From positions 1,054,001-1,118,000 of the forward strand of contig OZ238267.1 of assembly GCA_965178585.1 (NCBI GenBank): a DNA stretch of 64,000 nt, given 5' to 3'. Positions 45,218-53,346 of this stretch are shown piece after piece. This DNA is from Marifrigoribacter sp965178585. GTDB taxonomy: Bacteria > Bacteroidota > Bacteroidia > Flavobacteriales > Flavobacteriaceae. A model generated the notes under the pieces. It did not search any database. It saw nothing but the letters and a program-made list of their open reading frames with translations, and had not been told where the DNA came from. The position numbers and the translations under genes were made by a program. Positions within the stretch are counted from its first letter, which is position 1. Each line of letters begins with the position of its first letter.

Positions 45218-45655
45218 TACTTTTCATTTTCTTTTATTGTTAGATCCCCAATCAAGTTGAGGATAAACAAAAGAAAGGGCACCTTCTTGAATGAATTTTT
45301 AATATATTCATTTTTTCCATTGATGAAAAAACGAATCAAAAAAATCTAGGCTGCTTAAAATAAAACAGAATTCTACGGTTATAGGCTACATGTTCTGACC
45401 TTGACAGCTTAGGCTGTCTTCGAACAAGCAGAACCTGTTACGCTCTAAATCCTTGAATTCTTTTGTTTAATTTTATGAGGCCATTTAGCTCCGATTTGGG
45501 TTTGGTGGTTTATATGAGGTTACCACGTCGTTTGTCCTTTACTCCTCGCAATGAAGTTACAAGAGGACTGTCTTTGCGAATGTAGTGAAGCAATCTCATG
45601 AGGTTTTCGGAATGTTTGAAGAGATCGCTTCGGTCATATTTCCCTCGCGAAGACG
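45218..45655. repeat. ~440-bp intergenic duplication, copy 2
   Basis: Collinear with copy 1. Differences include TAGACTAC to TAGGCTAC, CGCCCTATAATCC to CGCTCTAAATCC, and several changes after 45535. Ends just before the terminator of the gene at 45727. Confidence 0.92.
45361..45469. other. Long nested hairpin, possible structured RNA, copy 2
   Basis: Same helices as copy 1 (GAATTC at 45368 and 45455, GTTCTG/CAGAAC, GACAGC/GCTGTC). The GGTTATAG helix is weakened by a deletion on its 3' side. Confidence 0.5.
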
Positions 45656-45673
45656 ATTAATTTGTATTTATAT

Positions 45674-45703
45674 AAAAAGAGGCAGCCCAATGGACCGCCT
45701 CTT
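45674..45703 (-). terminator. Intrinsic terminator of the 249-aa gene
   Basis: Stem AAGAGGC (45677-45683) with GCCTCTT (45697-45703), T-rich on the minus-strand 3' side, 23 bp after the stop of the gene at 45727. Confidence 0.75.
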
Positions 45704-45726
45704 ATTGCAATTAAAAAAAACAATTA

Positions 45727-46476
45727 CTAAAGAACTTCCAATAAATTAAGGGTATTGTAAGCACCATTATTTAAAGAGTATTGGACTCCGTTTAGTTCTT
45801 GAAAGAATTCAATGTGTAATAGATATATTGAATTACCTATTCCTGTCGGAACTGCAGCAGGGGTTAATGTAACCGTTGCAGATGTTAAGTTGATGGCTGA
45901 ATTTACACTTGGACTTAGTTGAAGGTCTTTGTCTCCAGTACTAAAATCTAAATTTAAAAATCCAGCTGTAAAATTTACATGAGTAGCTCCTTGCGGAATT
46001 GATAACTGTTTTGCAGGAACTAAATCTGGAATGGTAATTTCTCCAGTTAGCGTGTCTAAGGTATGTTCCGTTAATAACACCGTATCCAAAATCGCATTGC
46101 TATTGAAATCAAAACCTCTTAATAAAACCTTACCTTCTGGAGTAGCTAAACCTACTGCTACCTGTCGATCTCCTCTTATAGAAGTTAGGTCTTCATTTTT
46201 AATCTGACTCATTACTTTAGTAACTCTAGAAACTACTCTAGTATCCTTAGCATTGTTTAAGAGTGTTAAAATTGATCTCCTAAGGATTTTACCACTCGTA
46301 GCACTGTGCCCGAATTCTTTACCGTTTTCACGGGTTCGTACAAATGCAGGATCCTTACTGATCCTGTCTTTACTTACTCCGCCTTTTTTACGAACTAAAT
46401 ATCCGTCTTTACTCTTGTAAAATGTAATGTCATCGAGTGTTCCCTCGATCTTTAGAAAGCTTCCTTGCTTTGCCAT
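45727..46476 (-). CDS. Conserved-type protein of unknown function, 249 aa
   Basis: No signal peptide or membrane segment. The basic N-terminal part (1-130) begins MAKQGSFLKIEGTLDDITFY and has GYLVRKKGGVSKDRI, FVRTRENGKEFGHSA and LLNNAKDTRVVSRVT. The C-terminal part (130-249) is Thr/Leu/Ser-rich and beta-like. I do not recognise a domain. A -7 box TATGTTTG lies 119 bp upstream (46595-46602) and three 11-bp direct repeats farther up. It stands alone between the duplicated intergenic region and a 435-bp gap. Confidence 0.75.
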   Translation of the reverse strand: MAKQGSFLKIEGTLDDITFYKSKDGYLVRKKGGVSKDRISKDPAFVRTRENGKEFGHSATSGKILRRSILTLLNNAKDTRVVSRVTKVMSQIKNEDLTSIRGDRQVAVGLATPEGKVLLRGFDFNSNAILDTVLLTEHTLDTLTGEITIPDLVPAKQLSIPQGATHVNFTAGFLNLDFSTGDKDLQLSPSVNSAINLTSATVTLTPAAVPTGIGNSIYLLHIEFFQELNGVQYSLNNGAYNTLNLLEVL

Positions 46477-46748
46477 AATAATTAAAATTTAAAATATTAA
46501 AAAAAAGTTTTTGTTAGCTCCAATCTTCATTTTTAGCAATTAGTATATGCATCTACTTTTTTAAATAAAAACAACTATTTTCATTCTAACATTGCAAACA
46601 TATAAAAAGATGTAACACGCTGAAAACATTGGTGTTCGGAATGATTTGTTGTGGTTGATATAGTTGAAATGATTTGATTTTGTTGTTTATGAACTAAATA
46701 AACATTTTGACTGTTTTGACTGTTTTGGACGATTTGTTTCTAGTAGTT

Positions 46749-46781
46749 ATTCATACACTATCCATACACTATTCATATAGT
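46749..46781. promoter_or_regulatory. Three 11-bp direct repeats (possible regulator binding site)
   Basis: ATTCATACACT, ATCCATACACT and ATTCATATAGT lie head to tail. Spacing of one helical turn is typical of tandem response-regulator sites. They are 273 bp upstream of the 249-aa gene, inside the 46477-46911 gap, which also has TGTTTTGACTGTTTTGAC-type short repeats and no gene. Confidence 0.45.
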
Positions 46782-46872
46782 ATTATATCAAGCATCGTAG
46801 TTTGTTTTTAGATATCAGTATTGTGTTTAAAACCTTGAGTACGATTATTTTCTTTAGAGGGCAGTGATATTT

Positions 46873-46914
46873 GGCTTTAGGCAATATGCTATAAGCTTTA
46901 AGCTTAATGCTCTA
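46873..46914. repeat. 7-bp array (GC..TA core) abutting the DUF4105 gene stop
   Basis: GGCTTTA GGCAATA TGCTATA AGCTTTA AGCTTAA TGCTCTA: six units in phase, the last containing the minus-strand stop codon (46912-46914). Related to the GCNATAR units at 39968. Confidence 0.6.
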
Positions 46915-48096
46915 AACTTTGCTTGATTTTAAATAATATACTAAATAAAGATATCTAATTAGTAATGCTATTAGTATTGGAATTAACCCATATGCAAATA
47001 CTTGTACTCCGGTTATCCAATGAATACCTAACAAAACCATCATTAATATTTGAAAAACCACATACCTTTTTAACCAAGATTTGGGTGTTTTTTTAGCAAT
47101 AGCAACAACAAATAATAGAGAAAGTGGGAATGCCCACAGTAGATTGTAATTATTATGGGTGGTAGAATGATCGGTAGCAAACCAAAGTAATAGTATAAGA
47201 ACTCCAATAATACCTGTAATAAAATAGATACTCGCATCTAAATACCTACTTCTCTTTTTATTTTTATAGTCTTTATAGGTAATGAATACAATTAAAAACC
47301 CTAGTATACTCATTACCCATAAAGGGCTGGTGAAAAAGTTGTTGCTTTTTTCTTTTGGAGTATTTTGGTATAAGGTATTTGTTATTCTTACAAATTCTGA
47401 AATTTCATTTCCTCTTTTAATAGTTGCTTTATCGGCAGCTTTAAAAACATAATCTGGTAAAAATTGATATTCCCAAGGAGTTGCTTTTCTATCTACAACA
47501 GCTCCAATTGCTATATCCATCCCAAAACTTCCCCAGCTATTCCAATACACATTTTTTTGTATTAACTGCCGAAACGTATAGGAATTGTCTATGAAATCAT
47601 CTTGATAAATTAATTTGTCTCCTAATACAGAAACCATGACATCTCGCATTTTAGTAGCACAGTTGTCAAAAAAGAAATCGTATTTATAATCTCTATTTTC
47701 AGGCTTGTAATTGTTTTGAAGAAAATTGAATACTTCCTGCTTTTCTTCTGGAGTTAAATTTAAAACTTGTTCTTTGATCCATCGGTTTTGGTTGGAATAA
47801 TAATTATAAAAAGGAGTAAAATTATTTCGGTCTAACTTGTATAATAATTTTCCTTGGGCAAATTTTAAATAGAAATTAGGGGTATTAAAATCGAAAACTC
47901 CATAATTATAAACCGCATCAATATTTTGTGAAGTATCGCTAACCCTAAAAGCACTATGACCAAAACTATCGTTTAATACATTACCGGGACCCATAGTAAG
48001 AATACTGATCTCAGCTGTTTCAGAAAGTGTAATTTCTTGTGTTTTTCCGAAGAAAGAAAGAAAGAGGAATAGAAGGAATAGGTAGTTTTTTTTCAA
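46912..48096 (-). CDS. DUF4105 (Lnb-type N-terminal domain) membrane protein
   Basis: 394 residues from a TTG start. Signal peptide about 1-19. The DUF4105 domain (about 22-180) carries TMGPGNVLNDSFGHSAFRV with the conserved His, YNYGVFDF, and YKYDFFFDNCATKMRD with the conserved Cys. About five C-terminal membrane helices follow (about 265-390). The same His and Cys are the catalytic pair in Lnb-type lipoprotein N-acyltransferases, so a thiol acyltransferase or protease-like role is possible. Located between repeat arrays. Confidence 0.85.
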   Translation of the reverse strand: MKKNYLFLLFLFLSFFGKTQEITLSETAEISILTMGPGNVLNDSFGHSAFRVSDTSQNIDAVYNYGVFDFNTPNFYLKFAQGKLLYKLDRNNFTPFYNYYSNQNRWIKEQVLNLTPEEKQEVFNFLQNNYKPENRDYKYDFFFDNCATKMRDVMVSVLGDKLIYQDDFIDNSYTFRQLIQKNVYWNSWGSFGMDIAIGAVVDRKATPWEYQFLPDYVFKAADKATIKRGNEISEFVRITNTLYQNTPKEKSNNFFTSPLWVMSILGFLIVFITYKDYKNKKRSRYLDASIYFITGIIGVLILLLWFATDHSTTHNNYNLLWAFPLSLLFVVAIAKKTPKSWLKRYVVFQILMMVLLGIHWITGVQVFAYGLIPILIALLIRYLYLVYYLKSSKV

Positions 48097-48173
48097 CTTA
48101 TAAATTTTATTAACTGTGTTTTTACGAAAGTATTAGCTTTAAAGAAATCTCACAAATAAAAGATTATACATCA

Positions 48174-48207
48174 TGAGGTTGCTTCGTTCTTCGTCCTCGC
48201 AAAGACC
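48174..48207. repeat. Single copy of the GAGRTTGCTTC-type repeat
   Basis: GAGGTTGCTTCGTTCTTCG followed by TCCTCGCAAAGACC. The same words, inverted, form the tail of both ~440-bp duplicates (near 45090-45113 and 45573-45597). Confidence 0.5.
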
Positions 48208-48224
48208 TTTATTTAATCATTCAA

Positions 48225-49292
48225 TTATCTAAATAAACTCCAATCCAAAGTAACTGAAAATATATTAGAATATAAAGCAGCACTTTGATCTCCAAGGTCA
48301 GTCAATGCGTAGTCAACTTGTATGCCCTTGTATTTAAATCCGACTCCTATATTTGGCTGAAAACCTAATGAATCGCTTCCATCCAATTGTGTAATGTTTT
48401 GGAAGTTACCAATACCGGCTCTAACAAAAACCATGTCGATATATCCAAATTCCAATCCAAGAGCAGGAGTAAAGCTGGTAAATGAAGTTGAAACTAAATC
48501 ATTGGTTTCTGCAAAACGGAAATTCAAATCAATTTCAGTAAGTAAAGCATAATCATAATGAAATATAAATTTTCGAGACATCCCTAGGTTTAATTTTGGG
48601 ATGGTAATTTCAGTAGTTTCTGGTAATTCTTGATTTTGACCATCTACAGCTCCTTGTATTTCAGCAAACTTTTCTTCATCGATTGCCCAAGCATTAAACG
48701 TAGTAGTAATATCACGAACCATCACTCCAAAATGCCAATCGTTTTTATTAAACTGAATACCCAAATCCAATCCAAATCCCCAAGAGGAAGCAAAATCACC
48801 TATTATTCTTCGAATCACTTTCGCATTAACTCCTACGTTTAGACCATCCAAAGGTAGTGCTCTAGCATATGAAAAAGTCATACCGTAATCGGCAGTTGAA
48901 AACATGCTAATTCTATTATAGTCTATATTTCCTTGATCATCGATCAATTGAGTTGTATTTAATATATCATCTACACCAAAACGAATAATAGAAAATGCTA
49001 CAGCGCTTCGATCATCTAAAGGCATTGCAAAAGCACCGTAATCATAATTGGCAATACTTGCAAAATAAGAGGCGTGCATCAGCGATAATTGATTGTCCTC
49101 TAAAGCTAACAATCCTGCAGGATTCCAATAGCCAGAGTTTACACTTGCTGTAGAGGCAGTTACAGCATTTGACATCCCAAAAGCAGCAGCATCGACTCCA
49201 ATATTCATAAATTCGTTAGAATACTTTCTAACGGTTTGCGAATTTGCAATCAGGCTAATAAATATTAAACCAATAAATAATTTCTTCTTCAA
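48225..49292 (-). CDS. PorV/PorQ-family outer-membrane protein (T9SS-associated)
   Basis: 355 residues from a TTG start, signal peptide ending ANSQ. FadL-like beta barrel with the PorV pattern: MNIGVDAAAFGMSNAVTA, SGYWNPAGLL, ASYFASIANYDYGAFA, and a closing amphipathic strand SVTLDWSLFR. PorV proteins shuttle T9SS cargo on the outer membrane; the variant next to no other por gene is often called PorV2. Probably serves secreted proteins such as those at 12728 and 16826. The gap 49293-49593 holds only the 8-bp array. Confidence 0.83.
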   Translation of the reverse strand: MKKKLFIGLIFISLIANSQTVRKYSNEFMNIGVDAAAFGMSNAVTASTASVNSGYWNPAGLLALEDNQLSLMHASYFASIANYDYGAFAMPLDDRSAVAFSIIRFGVDDILNTTQLIDDQGNIDYNRISMFSTADYGMTFSYARALPLDGLNVGVNAKVIRRIIGDFASSWGFGLDLGIQFNKNDWHFGVMVRDITTTFNAWAIDEEKFAEIQGAVDGQNQELPETTEITIPKLNLGMSRKFIFHYDYALLTEIDLNFRFAETNDLVSTSFTSFTPALGLEFGYIDMVFVRAGIGNFQNITQLDGSDSLGFQPNIGVGFKYKGIQVDYALTDLGDQSAALYSNIFSVTLDWSLFR

Positions 49293-49401
49293 GCTTTAGA
49301 ATTTGGACAAATATCTTACTATTTTACAAGATAATAAACTATAATATGATGTACATATTGTAATAGACGAAAATACTTTTCTATTTTTACAGAATCTAAA
49401 G

Positions 49402-49569
49402 AGATAATGGATGAAGGAGTGAATGAATTAATGTGTGAATAGGAGAGGGAATGAATGGGAGAATGGGAGAAGGAAGGAATAAATGTGAGAATGATTGAAG
49501 GTGGGAATGAATTAATGTGAAAATGAATTAATGAATGTGTTAATGCGAGAAGGAATGAATGAAATAATG
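49402..49569 (+). repeat. Strict 8-bp array, 21 degenerate units (AATG/GAAGG core)
   Basis: From AGATAATG (49402) to AAATAATG (ending 49569) every unit keeps 8-bp phase, mostly with AATG in the first or last half. It ends 24 bp before the four-helix-bundle ATG. Confidence 0.9.
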
Positions 49570-49593
49570 AGTTATTTAAAAAATTAAAGATTG

Positions 49594-49959
49594 ATGACAG
49601 AAAAAGAAGTTTTTGTTGAAGGAATGAAAATGAGAACAAAGAAATTTGCTGTAGATGTAATTCAGTTTTGTGATTCTTTGGAGAAATCAAGATCAGTTTC
49701 TGTAATTACCTATCAACTTATTAAATCTGCGACTTCTACTGCTGCTAATTACCGTGCTGCCTGTAGAGCAAGGTCTAAAAAAGAGTTTTTTAGTAAAATT
49801 TGTATCGTTGTTGAAGAAATTGATGAATCGGAATTTTGGTTAGAATTGATTAAAGATGCAAATTTGTCTAATAATATAGAAGAGTTAGAAGTATTACTTC
49901 AAGAATCATTAGAGCTAGTTAAAATTATGTCGAAAGCAAAAAGTTCAAGTTATAATTAA
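49594..49959 (+). CDS. Four-helix-bundle protein (S23 family), second copy
   Basis: 121 residues from ATG at 49594 (an in-frame TTG precedes it directly). Helices with FVEGMKMRTKKFAVDVIQFCDSL, ITYQLIKSATSTAANYRAACRARSKKEFFSKI and EEIDESEFWLELIKDAN, the second subgroup of S23-type bundles (YRAACRA rather than SNIAEGTA). Function unknown. Like the copy at 43050 it is bounded on both sides by short-period arrays, here with an 8-bp period. Confidence 0.92.
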   Translation: MTEKEVFVEGMKMRTKKFAVDVIQFCDSLEKSRSVSVITYQLIKSATSTAANYRAACRARSKKEFFSKICIVVEEIDESEFWLELIKDANLSNNIEELEVLLQESLELVKIMSKAKSSSYN

Positions 49960-49973
49960 TACTTTTACGTGAT

Positions 49974-50061
49974 ACAATGTGAGAATGGTTTAATGGGACA
50001 ATGATAGAATTGGACATGAACCCTAATAACATTCAACCATTATAACATTCAACCATTAACC
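49974..50061. repeat. 8-bp array, 11 units, switching from AATG to CATT orientation
   Basis: Units ACAATGTG, AGAATGGT, TTAATGGG, ACAATGAT, AGAATTGG, ACATGAAC, CCTAATAA, then CATTCAAC, CATTATAA, CATTCAAC, CATTAACC. The last unit ends on the base before the pssA ATG. Confidence 0.9.
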
Positions 50062-50808
50062 ATGAAAAAGCACATCCCAAATATCATTACCTCTTTAAAT
50101 CTACTATGTGGATCGCTTGCTATTTTATTTGTAGTAAGTGGAGATTTAATAATTGCTTCATTTTTAGTAATCATTGGTCTATTATTTGATTTTTTTGACG
50201 GACTAGCAGCAAGATTACTTCATGTACAAAGTGAGATTGGGGTACAATTAGATTCCTTAGCAGATATGGTAAGTTTTGGTGTGGTGCCTGGTCTAGTGAT
50301 GTTTCAGTTATTGAATAAATCAATTTTACCTCAAGCTATGGAAACTGGTTTTGAAACTGCTGAAAAAATTAAAGGGTTTGAAGAAGGAATGAGTTTTATT
50401 CCTTTTGTGGGGATGCTTATTATTATTGCATCTGCTTATCGATTGGCTAAATTTAATGTTGATAGCCGACAAACCGATAGTTTTATTGGATTGCCGACTC
50501 CTGCAAACACCTTGTTAATTATTAGCTTACCATTAATATTTCAATTTCAGTACACACCGCTAATTGAAAGTATTATTTTTAACAAATGGTTTTTAATAGG
50601 GGTAACCCTAGTAAGCTCTTTCTTGTTAAATGCTGAAATTCCATTATTTGCATTAAAATTTAAAACTTGGGATTTTGCAAATAACAAAGTGCGTTATATT
50701 TTTCTTGGAATAAGTTTAATAGCTTTAATAACTTTAAAGTTTATCGCAATACCATTAGTTATAGTATTGTACATTATAATGTCTTTACTATGGAAGGAAA
50801 AGAATTAA
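50062..50808 (+). CDS. pssA: CDP-diacylglycerol--serine O-phosphatidyltransferase
   Basis: 248 residues with about 7 membrane helices. The CDP-alcohol phosphotransferase motif DGxxAR-x8-G-x3-D-x3-D is exact in DGLAARLLHVQSEIGVQLDS followed by LAD. Makes phosphatidylserine from CDP-diacylglycerol and serine, the precursor of phosphatidylethanolamine. Its start abuts the 8-bp array directly, so its ribosome-binding region is repeat sequence. Confidence 0.95.
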   Translation: MKKHIPNIITSLNLLCGSLAILFVVSGDLIIASFLVIIGLLFDFFDGLAARLLHVQSEIGVQLDSLADMVSFGVVPGLVMFQLLNKSILPQAMETGFETAEKIKGFEEGMSFIPFVGMLIIIASAYRLAKFNVDSRQTDSFIGLPTPANTLLIISLPLIFQFQYTPLIESIIFNKWFLIGVTLVSSFLLNAEIPLFALKFKTWDFANNKVRYIFLGISLIALITLKFIAIPLVIVLYIIMSLLWKEKN

Positions 50809-50863
50809 ATTAAAATTTTTATTATTTTTTATTCTAGATTTCACCTAAAATAATGCCATAAAA

Positions 50864-50892
50864 AAAACGACCGTTTAGGGAACGATCGTTTT
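50864..50892. terminator. Terminator between convergent pssA and cyclotransferase genes
   Basis: Stem AAAACGACCGTT (50864-50875) with AACGATCGTTTT (50881-50892), one C-A mismatch, loop TAGGG. A run upstream and T run downstream allow action in both directions. Confidence 0.75.
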
Positions 50893-50917
50893 GAGTGAGG
50901 GAAATCTGTTTTATTAA

Positions 50918-51979
50918 TTATTTTTCAATAATCTCAACTTTAAATAATTTGTCCCAATTTTTTCCGGTGATATAAAGAATATTTGCTTCTCCTTTATACG
51001 CTATACCGTTTAAAACTTCATCTTCAGGGTTTTTAACTGATACTTTTTCCTTCAATGTAGTTAAATCGATAACTCCTTCAACTGCTCCATTTGATGGGTC
51101 AACAATTGCAATAGCATCCTTTAAATAGATGTTTGCATAAATTTTGCCATCTACCCATTCTAATTCATTAACCGATTTTATCTTACTTGTATTGGTGTAG
51201 ATTTCTATATAATCTTCTTCTGCTAATGTATTTGCATTAAGCGTCCAAATTTTTTGTGTACCGTCACTTTTATAAATACGTTCTCCATCTTGACAAAGTC
51301 CCCAGCCTTCTAAACTCTTCCCATAAATAAATGAACCTGTTTTTTCAAGTGTTTTTAAATCGTAAATAAACCCTGTTTTCTCTCTCCATGTCAATTGGTA
51401 AATTTTACCGTTTAATATGGTTAGCCCTTCAGCAAAATAAGCATCTGCTAATGGAACTTGTTTAAGTACCTGCCCAGTTTTATAGTCTGTTTTTCTTAGG
51501 GATGACTTTTTATATTGTCCGGTACTTTCATATAAAGTATCGTTTATAAATTCAAGACCTTGCGTATAAGCTTCAGAATCGTGTGGGTATTCTTCTAATA
51601 TCGTGTAAGTATATAGTTTAGGGGTGATGGAAGATAAAATGGTTACTTTTTTAGATACTTCGTAAATTTCACCTTCAGTATAAATTTTTGCTATTATGGA
51701 CCTGTTTCCTAGTTTTTGATTCTTTAGGTTAATGATTTCTTCTGAAACTTGACTAGAAGAACTGATCCTGCTTGAATTTAAATAATAAGCTACGGAATCG
51801 ATAGTTCTGCCTTTTTTATTATGAATTGAAACTGAAAATTGATCGTTAGGAGTATATGTTTTTTTAGCATCCTTAATCGTAAGATCAAATAACTCATTAG
51901 GAGAAGAAGCTTTTTCTTCACAACTAATAAATGATAAAACAGCTAAGTTAGTAAGTAAGAGTATCTTAAATAATTTCAT
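50918..51979 (-). CDS. Glutaminyl-peptide cyclotransferase (plant/bacterial beta-propeller type), lipoprotein
   Basis: 353 residues. Lipoprotein signal ending LSFISCEEK (lipid on Cys20). An Ig-like segment (about 30-115) precedes the five-bladed propeller (about 120-353) with EYPHDSEAYTQGLEF, ESTGQYKKSSLRK, YFAEGLTILNGKIYQLTW and VNELEWVDGKIYANI, the QC signature. Converts N-terminal Gln to pyroglutamate on exported proteins in the periplasm or outer membrane. Bacteroidota Sec/T9SS substrates often start with Gln after signal cleavage, which fits its role. Confidence 0.9.
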   Translation of the reverse strand: MKLFKILLLTNLAVLSFISCEEKASSPNELFDLTIKDAKKTYTPNDQFSVSIHNKKGRTIDSVAYYLNSSRISSSSQVSEEIINLKNQKLGNRSIIAKIYTEGEIYEVSKKVTILSSITPKLYTYTILEEYPHDSEAYTQGLEFINDTLYESTGQYKKSSLRKTDYKTGQVLKQVPLADAYFAEGLTILNGKIYQLTWREKTGFIYDLKTLEKTGSFIYGKSLEGWGLCQDGERIYKSDGTQKIWTLNANTLAEEDYIEIYTNTSKIKSVNELEWVDGKIYANIYLKDAIAIVDPSNGAVEGVIDLTTLKEKVSVKNPEDEVLNGIAYKGEANILYITGKNWDKLFKVEIIEK

Positions 51980-52054
51980 TTTATGAATAATTTTTTCGCA
52001 AGATATTTATTATTAACAAACTATAATAATTCTTTAATAATTTATAAGAAAAGA

Positions 52055-52084
52055 TTGTGAAAATTGTAAAATGAAGTATCTTTG
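52055..52084 (+). promoter_or_regulatory. Promoter of the SRP RNA
   Basis: TTG (52055-52057), 19-bp spacer, TATCTTTG (52077-52084): full Bacteroidota consensus, ending 2-3 bp before the RNA. Confidence 0.8.
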
Positions 52085-52086
52085 CA

Positions 52087-52189
52087 GTGGCAAGTCCTAC
52101 ACAACTAGCTCCTGTTGAATCCCCCAGGGTGGGAACGCAGCAAGGGTAGACGGTCGTAGCAGTGTGATGTAGGTAGCTTGCCATTTTTT
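52087..52189 (+). ncRNA. ffs: Signal recognition particle RNA (small bacterial type, 4.5S-like)
   Basis: Outer helix GGCAAG/CTTGCC (52089-52094 with 52177-52182), second helix CCTACA/TGTAGG, and the conserved tip with CCCCAGGGTGGGAACGCAGC then AAGGGTA, the Ffh-binding loop. A T run at 52184-52189 terminates it. About 100 nt. Binds Ffh to target nascent membrane proteins to FtsY (encoded at 26544). Confidence 0.95.
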
Positions 52190-52246
52190 GTACCTAAAAT
52201 TTAAATATTTTAAGAACAAAACTTTCATTTAATTATCTTTGCATCG

Positions 52247-53056
52247 ATGTTAAAAGTTGTATTAGTAACTGGTGGGTCTTCTGGAATAGGAAAAGCAATT
52301 GGAGAATTGCTTTCTGAAAAGGGGTATAAGGTTTACGGTACTAGTAGAAATCCTGACAAGTATAAAAGTGAAGTGTCCTTTCCACTTTTGCAAATGGAGG
52401 TAACCGATCCTCTTTCAATTAAAGAAGTAGTTTCAACGATTATAAATAAAGAACAACGTATCGATATTGTAATCAATAACGCTGGAGTTGGTATTACAGG
52501 ACCTATTGAGGAAACTCCAGAAGAGGAAATTAAAAAAGCATTTGATATTAATGTTCATGGACCTATCAATGTGATTAAATCAGTATTGCCTCAAATGCGA
52601 ATTCAAAAAAGTGGTTTTATTATAAACATTACTTCTATTGCAGGCTATATGGGCTTACCTTATCGAGGTATTTACTCAGCAACCAAAGCTGCATTGGAGA
52701 TTACTGCAGAAGCTTTTAGAATTGAGATTAAACAATTTGGAATTAAAATGACCAATGTTGCTCCTGGTGATTTTGCAACAAATATTGCTGCAGGTAGGTA
52801 TCATGCTCCTGAATTGAAAAACTCTCCTTATAAGGATGCATATAGCAATACCTTAGATATGATGAACACTCACGTAGATCAAGGGAAAGATCCAGATCAC
52901 TTGGCAAATGTAATTTTGAAAGTTATAGAAAACAAAAAACCTCGTGTACGATACAAAGCAGGAGATTTAATTCAAAAGTTTTCAATTGTTTTAAAACAGA
53001 TTTTACCAAGTAAATGGTATGAGAAGATGTTAATGAATCATTATAAGTTAAAATAA
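52247..53056 (+). CDS. Short-chain dehydrogenase/reductase (SDR)
   Basis: 269 residues, classical SDR. TGGSSGIG cofactor loop at residues 8-15, NNAGVG, catalytic Ser in NITSIAGYMG and YSATK for Tyr-Lys. The C-terminal GKDPDHLANVILKVIENKKPRVRYKAG and KQILPSKWYEKMLMNHYKLK resemble the retinol dehydrogenase/ketoreductase subgroup. Substrate unknown. A TATCTTTG box at 52234-52241 ends only 5 bp before the ATG, so the message may be leaderless. Confidence 0.9.
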   Translation: MLKVVLVTGGSSGIGKAIGELLSEKGYKVYGTSRNPDKYKSEVSFPLLQMEVTDPLSIKEVVSTIINKEQRIDIVINNAGVGITGPIEETPEEEIKKAFDINVHGPINVIKSVLPQMRIQKSGFIINITSIAGYMGLPYRGIYSATKAALEITAEAFRIEIKQFGIKMTNVAPGDFATNIAAGRYHAPELKNSPYKDAYSNTLDMMNTHVDQGKDPDHLANVILKVIENKKPRVRYKAGDLIQKFSIVLKQILPSKWYEKMLMNHYKLK

Positions 53057-53125
53057 TTTTTTGATTTCTCTTATTAACATTTTTTAATCGTAATTTTTTA
53101 TAATAATAGTTTCAGTACTTTTACT

Positions 53126-53287
53126 ATACCAATTATACCATAAAATGTTGTATATCATCTTGTTCTTTTCAAAATTTTAATTCCTTGTTCATAAATTCCA
53201 TAACGATGTAATGCAATTTAATCATATCGTTTTTAAATTTAAAAATAACTTCGGTTTTGATACGAAATTTTATAATTAAATTGGTAT
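53126..53287. repeat. MITE-like segment with inverted ATACCAATT ends
   Basis: ATACCAATT (53126-53134) and its complement AATTGGTAT (53279-53287) bound 162 bp of AT-rich non-coding DNA in the 290-bp gap before fsa. A similar ATACCAATTATAAATTA end occurs at about 6681. No coding capacity. Confidence 0.4.
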
Positions 53288-53346
53288 TACTTGTGTATTT
53301 TTGCTGAAAATAACACTCACTTTTTTCACCATTTAAACTATATTCT

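Noticed and set aside
49319..49690. 123-residue minus-strand frame rich in HS/FIPSF repeats
   Set aside because: It reads the 8-bp array backwards and overlaps the start of the four-helix-bundle gene.
51981..52184. 67-residue minus-strand frame
   Set aside because: It is the complement of the SRP RNA gene.
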